Assembly: GCA_021442845.1 (NCBI GenBank)
Contig: JABUSD010000021.1
Span: 1 to 7,419 of the forward strand
Source of the DNA: Holdemanella sp.
Lineage (GTDB): Bacteria; Bacillota_I; Bacilli_A; Erysipelotrichales; Erysipelotrichaceae
Direction of reading: 5' to 3'
DNA: 7,419 nucleotides
Shown here: piece after piece, positions 1 to 6,054 of the stretch
Position numbering within the stretch: position 1 is the first letter of the stretch
Layout of the letters: every line of letters starts with the position of its first letter
Position numbers and translations under genes: made by a program
The notes under the pieces: generated by a model
Told to the model about the DNA's origin: nothing
Seen by the model: the letters and a program-made list of their open reading frames with translations, nothing else
Database searches by the model: none

Positions 1-1
1 G

Positions 2-1039
2 GCAAAGAAAACCGTTGCCTCCCTACAGAAACAGTGGCGTAAGATCAAGTATTGGGAAACAGTTCTGGAAGAAAGCCTTAAGGATGAATTCGAAGCTGCC
101 CTAGACAAATTCTACGCTAAGAACAAAGAACAGCAGGAAGTCAATAAAAAAGCCAAAGAAGACTTAATTGAAAAGGCTAAAGAATTATCAAAGTCAGAAA
201 ACTTCCAGGCAGCAACAAACCAGTTGAACGCATTATTTGAAGATTGGAAGAAGATTGGTTCTGTTGGCAAAGAAGTAGATGATAAATTATGGGCTGAGTT
301 TAACGAAGCTAGACAGACATTCTATACACGCAAGAAAGAATATTGGGATGAAATCAATGCCAAGTTCGCATCGGCAGCAGAAGTAAAAGAAAAATTAGTG
401 GAAGAAGCTAAGAAGTTATCCGAAAGTGAAGAATGGAAAAAGACAACTGAAAAGTTCAAAGATCTATTCGAACAGTGGAAAGCAGCAGGTAGTGCTGGAA
501 GAAATAAAGAAGATGCTTTATGGAAACAGTTCAATGATGCTAGACAGACTTTCTATGATAGAAGAAAAGCACATTATGATGAATTACACGCACAGCAGGA
601 AGAAAATGCAGCGGCTAAGGCATCATTAATTGAAAGAGCCAAAGAAATCGTAGCCAGTGAAGAATTCACTCGTTCAAATACAGATAAGGTGAAAAACCTT
701 CAGAAGGAATGGAAGAACATCCGTTCTGCTGCTAAGACAAAAGAAGATGAATTATGGGCTGAATTCCATGCCGTTACAGATGAATATTTTGAAAAACTGA
801 CAAAGTTCAATGACAACAAGCACAACGCCTGGGTTCAGAGAATGCAGCAGGCTAAACAAAAGAAACAGGAATTGATCAACCGTCAGAAACGTATGATTGA
901 ACGTTTAGAAGACGATATGACAGGTCTTGTATCTTCTAACACAATTCAGGATTTAAATGATCAGATTGCTGACAAGCAGGAATTCATTGCACAGTTAGAA
1001 GAAGAAATCAGAGATATCGACAAGAAGCTGGAAGCTTAA
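2..1039 (+). CDS. DUF349 repeat protein, 5' partial
   Basis: The reading frame is open from the left edge (first full codon at base 2) to TAA at 1037-1039, giving 345 visible residues; the true start is outside the window, and the ATG at 224 is internal to a repeat, not a start. The protein is highly charged and helical, with DUF349-type repeats. The conserved W of each repeat and the LW-x-x-F (or equivalent) that follows recur about every 77-78 residues (LW at bases 287, 518 and 752), and a further, more diverged copy lies upstream (bases 35-110). Two repeats share the motif NEARQTFY/NDARQTFY, and their DNA shares GCTAGACAGAC exactly 231 bases apart. The last 65 residues (from about base 836) form a Lys/Glu/Gln-rich coiled coil. 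There is no signal peptide or membrane segment in the visible part, so it is probably cytoplasmic. DUF349 proteins have no established biochemical role that I can name, and I assign none. Family assignment is confident. Confidence 0.9.
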   Translation, partial: AKKTVASLQKQWRKIKYWETVLEESLKDEFEAALDKFYAKNKEQQEVNKKAKEDLIEKAKELSKSENFQAATNQLNALFEDWKKIGSVGKEVDDKLWAEFNEARQTFYTRKKEYWDEINAKFASAAEVKEKLVEEAKKLSESEEWKKTTEKFKDLFEQWKAAGSAGRNKEDALWKQFNDARQTFYDRRKAHYDELHAQQEENAAAKASLIERAKEIVASEEFTRSNTDKVKNLQKEWKNIRSAAKTKEDELWAEFHAVTDEYFEKLTKFNDNKHNAWVQRMQQAKQKKQELINRQKRMIERLEDDMTGLVSSNTIQDLNDQIADKQEFIAQLEEEIRDIDKKLEA

Positions 1040-1066
1040 GACGCATTGCATATGCGTCTTTTTTTT
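1038..1066 (+). terminator. Rho-independent terminator after the DUF349 gene
   Basis: A perfect 9-bp stem pairs AAGACGCAT (1038-1046) with ATGCGTCTT (1052-1060) around the loop TGCAT, followed directly by a run of eight T (1059-1066). The stem begins inside the TAA stop codon of the DUF349 gene. The next gene starts only 15 bases after the T-run. Confidence 0.92.
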
Positions 1067-1074
1067 ATTAGAAT

Positions 1075-1138
1075 GAATGCATGTATGAATATAAGACATT
1101 GAATCGAAATATAAAAAATGAGAATGCATTGTATGAAT
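1075..1138 (+). repeat. Imperfect 16-17 bp direct repeat spanning a start codon
   Basis: GAATGCATGTATGAAT (1075-1090) recurs as GAATGCATTGTATGAAT (1122-1138), differing by one inserted T. The first copy contains the predicted ATG of the downstream gene; the second lies inside the coding sequence (residues around 15-20). It may be chance in AT-rich DNA, a remnant of a small duplication, or a binding site. Confidence 0.4.
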
Positions 1139-2064
1139 GCTTAAATGCGATAGGAATCTTAGAAAACCTCAATTGGAAGTCCATGTTTGACTATTATATC
1201 GATTGTCTACATATCTATGCCAATGGACCTAGTGTAGATGAAAAGAATATAGCTATGCTTCTTAAAGAAAAAGGCTATTCTAAATGTACAGATTTAAAAA
1301 AGTTTACAGGCTATGCCTTAATTCGAAGAGGCAATCATTTCTATGCTTTGATTCAAAAGGAAAAAGATCTATTTCAATATGGAATTGTCAATCCAATCTA
1401 TCTTAAGACATATGATGAATATGAAATCTATCGAAAGGATTTTAATTATACCTATTATGATCAGAAGAAATGGTATGAAAATCCTGATAAACGAAAACAG
1501 GCGGATTTCAATTTTAGAAATTTAAATCCCAATGGCAAATTTGTTGGGGACTGTACGATTCGTGCCCTTGCCTTTGGATTGGATATAAACTGGCATGAAG
1601 CCTTAGATCTTCTATCTAAACAAGCTTATAAATTAAATGAAATCCATCTCAATCATAAAGATGTTGTTGAAAAGGTATTATTGAAACATGACTTTTCTTC
1701 TTATAAGCACTTCCCTGTCAAAATGACATGCAAAGAGTTCTGTAAGAAAATGGATACCATGTTCAATGATGAAATCATCCTGGTCTATGCTGGTAATTTT
1801 CATATTACCGCATTAAAAAAGGAATATTATCATTATCAGATTCAGGATAGCTGGGATTGTTCCAATGAAATTGCAGGTGATTTCTTTGTAAAGAAAAAGG
1901 AAATCAAAAAAGAAGAAAATTATCTTGAAAGAATCATAATCCATCCTACTTATGGAGAAGGTATTATCTATAACCAGGATGAAAAGAAGCTTTCTATCAC
2001 ATTCAACGATAAAGATGTCATCTTATTATTAGATTGGGTATTAAAACACTGTGAAATCCTATAA
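1081..2064 (+). CDS. Papain-like cysteine peptidase-fold protein, apparently tandemly duplicated
   Basis: This is a 327-residue protein with no signal peptide or membrane segment. Residues about 148-270 match, from memory, a papain-like domain common in Firmicutes phage and prophage proteins: NPNGKFVGDCTIRAL carries the candidate nucleophile Cys158, GNFHITAL the His241, and QDSWD the Asp256, in the usual Cys-His-Asp order. Residues about 15-110 appear to be a diverged second copy: Cys20 then NW (31-32) parallels Cys158 then NW (170-171), GNHFYAL (His86) parallels GNFHITAL, and QYGIVNP (Asn104) parallels YQIQDSW. Residues about 285-327 (HPTYGEGIIY then alternating hydrophobics) resemble the small beta-barrel tail seen in some helicases and nucleic-acid proteins. 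The start at 1081 follows an in-frame stop (TAG, 1069-1071) closely; no good Shine-Dalgarno precedes it. The substrate is unknown. It could be a protease, a deamidase or transglutaminase-like enzyme, or a non-catalytic relic; peptidase function is inferred only from the motifs. Confidence 0.75.
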   Translation: MYEYKTLNRNIKNENALYECLNAIGILENLNWKSMFDYYIDCLHIYANGPSVDEKNIAMLLKEKGYSKCTDLKKFTGYALIRRGNHFYALIQKEKDLFQYGIVNPIYLKTYDEYEIYRKDFNYTYYDQKKWYENPDKRKQADFNFRNLNPNGKFVGDCTIRALAFGLDINWHEALDLLSKQAYKLNEIHLNHKDVVEKVLLKHDFSSYKHFPVKMTCKEFCKKMDTMFNDEIILVYAGNFHITALKKEYYHYQIQDSWDCSNEIAGDFFVKKKEIKKEENYLERIIIHPTYGEGIIYNQDEKKLSITFNDKDVILLLDWVLKHCEIL

Positions 2065-2090
2065 AAAAGGGGGAAGATTGATTCTTCCCC
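2063..2090 (-). terminator. Terminator between convergent genes, mainly serving the - strand
   Basis: GGGGAAGA (2070-2077) pairs perfectly with TCTTCCCC (2083-2090) around a 5-base loop. Read on the - strand the hairpin is followed by CTTTTTTAT, the expected T-run; on the + strand only CTATCCTTTT follows, so + strand termination would be weaker. The hairpin touches the stop codons on both sides: TAA of the + gene at 2062-2064 and TAG of the - gene at 2090-2092. The two genes are thus 25 bases apart and share it. Confidence 0.85.
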
Positions 2091-4138
2091 TATCCTTTTG
2101 CCTTTTGATAATGTCCATTTCCATCAAAGAAGAAACCACAGGATTCTCCTGTAACTGGATCATCTAAGATCAGCATTTCATTGGCTGCCATGGCATTATC
2201 ATTATCCTTCTTAAAGTAATAATAGTTGCCATTGATATATTTCCATCCAGATACTTCTTTACCGTTTTCATCATAGTAATACCATCTGTAACCACGACGT
2301 ACCCATTTATTCTTTGCCATAGCTCCACTTGCATCGAAATAATAGCGGTTATGATTTGCATCTTCATAGATTCTATCACTATACATTTCGCCAACATTTG
2401 GATCTAGATAATAAGTAGTACCATTAATTGTTGCCCATCCAAATACCACTTCACCATCGGATTTGCATAGATACCATTTACCAATTGTTGACTTATACCA
2501 TCCTGTAACCATATGACCATCTTTATCAAATAGATACATCTTCTGATAGTCATTGTCATAAAACATGGTTTCACTCAACATAGCACCATTTCTATTTTCA
2601 TTCAGATAGTACCAGTAACCATTTTCCTTATACCATCCAAATACCTGGGCACCACTTGCATTGTATAGATACCACTTGTCATCACGCTTGTTCCATCCGG
2701 TAACCATATGACCATTTTCATCCAGGTAATAATATTTTCCACCATCTTCGATTGTACAATCATAATCCATTCTTCCATCAGCTTCTGCATTTGGATCTAG
2801 ATAATACCATACACCTTTATATTGAAGCCATCCTGTCTTTGGCTTGCCATTTTCAAGATAGAACCAGTCATAGTTTGCGTATACCCATCCTGATTTGACA
2901 ACATGTCCCTGATCATCAGTATAGTAGAATTTACCATCTTCATAAACAATCATACTGACAGCCATTTCTGGATATAGATAGTATGTATATCCTTTATAAT
3001 CCAAGAAGCCTGTCTTTGGTTCACCATTTTCTAGATAATACCATATTCCCTGAATTTCTACCCAGCCATTATAAATGATATGACCATCCTTATCGATGTA
3101 GTAGAATATATCCCCTACATCTTTAATCTGATCTTTTAAGCAGATATAATCGACATCAAAATAATATGGATATCCATCAATCGTATGGAATCCCTGACAG
3201 AAATTACCATCTTTAAGATACATCATGGCTTTACCATCCCCATCACGATCATACCATCCATTCTTGATATAATGTCCATTTCCATCAAAGTAACAGTCTT
3301 TTTCAACACCATCCACAATTAATGTCTTCTTTGTGTTATGTGCCATTATATAATTATTATCTGGATCTAGATAATAGGAATAATTACCTGATTGAACCCA
3401 TCCTGCATACAATTCACCATTCTTTATATAGCGCCAGCCATCTTCAAATTGAATCCATCCACTTTCAACCCAGCGACCATCCTTATCAAACCAGTATGTT
3501 GTAGTTGCCGTTGTCATGGCTGTGTTCTGGAACATATATGCATAGTATTCACTATAGATATTAGCCCCTTCGTTAAAGTAATACCAGGTTCCATCAATCT
3601 TTTGCCATCCAGTCGCTCTTGCACAGTCATTTCCATAATAATAAGTAAATTGATTTACTTTCATAAAGCCTTTTATAGCGGCTCCATCTTCACCAAAGTA
3701 GTATAATTTATCACCAACTACAATACTCGCAGAATTTGCCATCATATCACTCTGATACGAATTAAAAAAGTATAATTTACCGTTGATTGTCTGTAATCCC
3801 GTTACACGAGCACCCGATGTCTTATCATAATATTTCCAGACACCAGGAATCATAGTCCATCCGGTAACCATATAGCCTGCTTCATCAAAACAATACCATT
3901 TGCCTTTGATTTCTACTTCTGCATTGATATAGTACTCACCTGGATTTGTATAATAACGCCATCTTCCATTCTCCAAAGCCCAATAAGGACCCTCCTGATA
4001 GACTTCGATTTCTACCTGTTCTTCTGCCTGAATTGTTTCTTCTACAATAACAGGATCCTGTTCTTCTGCCACGACTGGTAATGCAGCAAACTGCAAAGCC
4101 ATTGAAGCAGCTAATAAACTTGTAAGTGTTTTCTTCAT
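2090..4138 (-). CDS. Secreted protein made only of choline-binding-type (CW) repeats
   Basis: This 682-residue protein starts with a signal peptide (MKK, hydrophobic stretch, ALPVVA, likely cleaved before or near EEQ at about residue 25). A short acidic linker runs to about residue 50, and aromatic-glycine repeats fill the rest (GW, then G-x-WYYL, then DENG-H-MVTGW). These match the CW_binding_1/choline-binding-type family, which binds choline on teichoic acids or, in relatives, glucans. Repeats are grouped: the Gly of the GHMVTGW-like element recurs at residues 88, 152, 221, 288, 352, 411, 476, 541, 605 and 675, a super-period of about 65 residues made of roughly three short repeats. No catalytic or other domain is present, and there is no LPXTG. 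It probably acts outside the cell as a wall-bound scaffold or adhesin; the ligand is not predictable here. The ATG at 4138 was chosen over in-frame GTG (4147) and ATG (4144) because AGAGGTG lies 6 bases upstream of it. Confidence 0.9.
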   Translation of the reverse strand: MKKTLTSLLAASMALQFAALPVVAEEQDPVIVEETIQAEEQVEIEVYQEGPYWALENGRWRYYTNPGEYYINAEVEIKGKWYCFDEAGYMVTGWTMIPGVWKYYDKTSGARVTGLQTINGKLYFFNSYQSDMMANSASIVVGDKLYYFGEDGAAIKGFMKVNQFTYYYGNDCARATGWQKIDGTWYYFNEGANIYSEYYAYMFQNTAMTTATTTYWFDKDGRWVESGWIQFEDGWRYIKNGELYAGWVQSGNYSYYLDPDNNYIMAHNTKKTLIVDGVEKDCYFDGNGHYIKNGWYDRDGDGKAMMYLKDGNFCQGFHTIDGYPYYFDVDYICLKDQIKDVGDIFYYIDKDGHIIYNGWVEIQGIWYYLENGEPKTGFLDYKGYTYYLYPEMAVSMIVYEDGKFYYTDDQGHVVKSGWVYANYDWFYLENGKPKTGWLQYKGVWYYLDPNAEADGRMDYDCTIEDGGKYYYLDENGHMVTGWNKRDDKWYLYNASGAQVFGWYKENGYWYYLNENRNGAMLSETMFYDNDYQKMYLFDKDGHMVTGWYKSTIGKWYLCKSDGEVVFGWATINGTTYYLDPNVGEMYSDRIYEDANHNRYYFDASGAMAKNKWVRRGYRWYYYDENGKEVSGWKYINGNYYYFKKDNDNAMAANEMLILDDPVTGESCGFFFDGNGHYQKAKG
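2093..3982 (-). repeat. Array of CW-binding repeats, about 65-residue super-repeat
   Basis: This is the repeat-encoding part of the gene, residues about 53-682. Ten GHMVTGW-like landmarks are spaced 59-71 residues apart. Each interval contains a GW/WYYL-ENG unit, a GW/WYYLDP unit and a YYFD-NGHM unit. The copies are diverged in protein and DNA, so the array is old rather than a recent expansion. Confidence 0.85.
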
Positions 4139-4144
4139 TTTCAT

Positions 4145-4151
4145 CACCTCT
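4145..4151 (-). promoter_or_regulatory. Ribosome binding site that decides the start of the CW-repeat gene
   Basis: On the - strand AGAGGTG (4151-4145) is followed by ATGAAA and then ATG (4138). Spacing to that ATG is 6 bases, which is ideal. The alternative ATG at 4144 directly abuts the site and the GTG at 4147 lies inside it, so both are unlikely starts. Confidence 0.75.
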
Positions 4152-4153
4152 AT

Positions 4154-4166
4154 CTATAGTATATAG
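4154..4166 (-). promoter_or_regulatory. Possible -10 element within a short inverted repeat
   Basis: On the - strand TATACT (4163-4158) matches the -10 consensus TATAAT at five of six positions. It sits in an inverted repeat CTATA-GTA-TATAG (4154-4166). No convincing -35 is seen about 17 bases upstream, and transcription from here would start almost at the ribosome binding site, leaving a leader of roughly 13 bases. It is a weak candidate; read-through from the adhesin gene 42 bases upstream is the alternative. Confidence 0.22.
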
Positions 4167-4180
4167 TTTTATCCTTCTTT

Positions 4181-5977
4181 TTACATCGCTAATATTAGTG
4201 AAAATAAAAAAGAAACAGTACTTTCATATTTTACAATTAATATTTGTCCTTCATCTTCAATATCAGAGTGTGTAGCAATCTTGATTCCATCTCGATACAG
4301 GTCTTCGAATACAACTGTTGTTACACCATTCAGTGCAATCGCATTGAATGTGAATTCAAGCTCCACTTCTCCATCCTTTGCCTGAGGTGTGAATGTCTTC
4401 TCTGCTTTGACTTCCTTGCCATCAGAAAGGAGTGGTTCATTGGTTTCCTTGTTCATAAGGATTCCCTTAACTGTATATTCCTTGCCTGGAGCAAGGTTTT
4501 CATAGGCAACGACATCCTTGATGGTGATGATATCTTTTGTGATGTCCTTGTGATCTCCCGTATCAGCAGATGTAGCTGTTGTATGAAGATCGACGATGTG
4601 GACCGTCTGTCCTGCATCATCAATGTCGGCATGGACAAGAAGCTCTACATTATCCTGATACAAACTTTCGAATACGACTACATCTGCTGTTGTGGTGATT
4701 CCAGTGCCATCGAATGTGAATGTTACATCCACCGTTCCATTTGCACTTTCAGGCGTGAATTCCTTTTCGGCAGTCACCTTGCTACCGTTAACAAGGAATT
4801 CCTTTCCTGTCTTCTTATCCATAAGGACACCTTTAACAGTGTATGTCTTTCCGGCTTCAAGCCCCTGATAGGAAACCGTATCCGTCAGGGTGACTGGTGA
4901 GGCTGTCTTCTGCACCTCGTTTGTTCCGTTATCGGATTTTGCCGTTGTCTGCATGTGCATCAGTGAAAGCGGAATTGACACCTCTCTGATAGGGTCATTC
5001 AGAGTTCTCAGTCCAATCGTCTTCTGCATGCTGAAGCTTCCATAGACAACCATAGCCTGCTTAGGACCATAATTAGGGACAAATCGAAGTGTACCATCAT
5101 ACTGCTCTGAAGTGATTGTGACAGTTATCTCGTCTCCATCAGTGGATACATCTACACCCTGACCACCGCTGACTGTGAAATGCTTCAGCATACCGTTCGT
5201 ACATGTCAGCTTGACTGGTGTGTTCAATGTACACGATAACGAAGTCTTATCAAATGTAGGAACATTTACCCTCTGTGAAATCAATGCGTTTATCGTGTTA
5301 ATCTCCGCACTCACATCAATCGGCGTAACCGCATCCATCTCATACAGCGTGTACAGTGTTCCTGTGACCGCATGCCATACCATAAGCTGCGTTGCGATGT
5401 AGTATCTGTCCGTCTGGTGCCCGGTATAGTTGTATCCATAATAAAGGATGTTCCATAAATTAGTTTGCACCTGATAATTTAAGTCATCCCAGTATAGTGT
5501 ATCTTCCTTATAATCCCCGTTCGTATTGAAAGGCTTCAGGGGCTCAAGGCAGAAGACCACACGTGAACCGACCATGATCTTCGTTACATAGTCGAATCCG
5601 TACTGGCTTCCCGGCACGGGAAGATAGGCAAGGGCATTTCCTGCAACAATCCCCTGCTCCTCCAGGGTTTCCGCTTCGACCTTTTCTTCCAGTTCGATGA
5701 TATCCTTCTTTTCCCCCTCTTCTTCGGAAGAAGGTGTCTGTTCAATCTCCGGATTCTCTTCTTTGCCATTCTGTGAAGGCTCTAGCTGTTCGGCAGGCAC
5801 TTCCGGAACAGCCTCAGGAATATCCATTCCTTCTTCATTGGCTACAGCTTCTTCAACAATCTTCTCCTCCGGCATCATTTCATATTCGGATGCCTTTATC
5901 TGCATCACATTGATGCACAGCACAAATGAAAGAAGCACGCCCAACAGTGTGCGTGCAATGTTCTTTAATTTTTCCAT
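4181..5977 (-). CDS. Thioester-domain adhesin with two VaFE/ester-bond domains, no sortase signal
   Basis: This is a 598-residue exported protein. It has a signal peptide (residues about 1-29), then a Glu/Pro-rich linker (33-108) that would span the wall. A thioester domain follows (about 111-340), with candidate Cys143 in VFCLEP and Gln197 in ATQLMVW; in characterised streptococcal relatives (SfbI, Cpa) this Cys-Gln bond attaches covalently to a host target. Two VaFE-type stalk domains follow (about 344-461 and 466-582). Each has DTVSYQGL/DVVAYENL, an AGKTYTVKG-like strand, VVFE (Glu437, Glu558) and HxDxxDxxQ (His449-Asp454-Gln457; His570-Asp575-Gln578). That pattern fits Thr-Gln ester-bond domains, with partner Thr probably in TTA (344/345, 466/467). 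Family members normally end in LPXTG, a hydrophobic stretch and positive charges. This one ends about 20 residues after Gln578 in KYESTVSFLFSLILAM, with no sorting signal, so it is probably truncated. AAGGAAAGG upstream supports the start. Confidence 0.88.
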   Translation of the reverse strand: MEKLKNIARTLLGVLLSFVLCINVMQIKASEYEMMPEEKIVEEAVANEEGMDIPEAVPEVPAEQLEPSQNGKEENPEIEQTPSSEEEGEKKDIIELEEKVEAETLEEQGIVAGNALAYLPVPGSQYGFDYVTKIMVGSRVVFCLEPLKPFNTNGDYKEDTLYWDDLNYQVQTNLWNILYYGYNYTGHQTDRYYIATQLMVWHAVTGTLYTLYEMDAVTPIDVSAEINTINALISQRVNVPTFDKTSLSCTLNTPVKLTCTNGMLKHFTVSGGQGVDVSTDGDEITVTITSEQYDGTLRFVPNYGPKQAMVVYGSFSMQKTIGLRTLNDPIREVSIPLSLMHMQTTAKSDNGTNEVQKTASPVTLTDTVSYQGLEAGKTYTVKGVLMDKKTGKEFLVNGSKVTAEKEFTPESANGTVDVTFTFDGTGITTTADVVVFESLYQDNVELLVHADIDDAGQTVHIVDLHTTATSADTGDHKDITKDIITIKDVVAYENLAPGKEYTVKGILMNKETNEPLLSDGKEVKAEKTFTPQAKDGEVELEFTFNAIALNGVTTVVFEDLYRDGIKIATHSDIEDEGQILIVKYESTVSFLFSLILAM

Positions 5978-5986
5978 ATTTAAAAA

Positions 5987-5995
5987 CCTTTCCTT
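5987..5995 (-). promoter_or_regulatory. Ribosome binding site of the thioester adhesin gene
   Basis: On the - strand AAGGAAAGG is followed by a 9-base AT-rich spacer and the ATG at 5977. The encoded N terminus is a good signal peptide, which supports this start. Confidence 0.65.
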
Positions 5996-5999
5996 TTTC

Positions 6000-6034
6000 T
6001 ATAAAAATAAAAGAGAGACCATCTTAATCTCTCT
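6000..6034 (-). terminator. Terminator after the six-cysteine CW-repeat gene
   Basis: On the - strand AGAGAGA (6034-6028) pairs with TCTCTCT (6018-6012) across a 9-base loop and runs into TTTTATTTTTAT. It lies 21 bases past the TAG at 6055-6057 and before the adhesin gene. The stem is only 7 bp with a largish loop, so it may be leaky. If it works, the adhesin gene would need a promoter within the 77-base gap; I see no clear one. Confidence 0.6.
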
Positions 6035-6054
6035 ATGAAAACAAGTTATATCCT

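Noticed and set aside
224..226. ATG as the start of the DUF349 protein
   Set aside because: The frame is open to base 2 and the upstream residues continue the same DUF349 repeat pattern, so this Met is internal.
2093..3982. CRISPR array or tandem DNA satellite suggested by periodic TGGATCTAGATAATA-like strings
   Set aside because: The periodicity is codon-level repetition of YYLDP-type protein repeats; units are diverged, unevenly spaced at the DNA level and in an open frame.
4181..4260. Frameshift hiding an LPXTG in another frame of the adhesin 3' end
   Set aside because: The other two - strand frames past Gln578 reach stops quickly (TAA or TGA within about 10 codons) and encode no LPXTG-like motif; nothing resembling one precedes the next gene.
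4244..4900. 218-residue + strand open frame opposite the adhesin gene
   Set aside because: It is antisense to conserved VaFE domains; its protein is Cys/Ile/Phe-rich with no family resemblance, and no RBS was noted.
5697..6038. 113-residue Ser-rich + strand open frame
   Set aside because: The Ser/Gly/Thr-rich product is the antisense of the Glu/Pro linker and signal peptide of the adhesin, and it runs across the intergenic terminator.
5978..6054. Promoter for the adhesin gene in the 77-base gap
   Set aside because: TATAGA and TTGTTT strings exist on the - strand but not at usable spacing, and most of the gap is the terminator hairpin and RBS.
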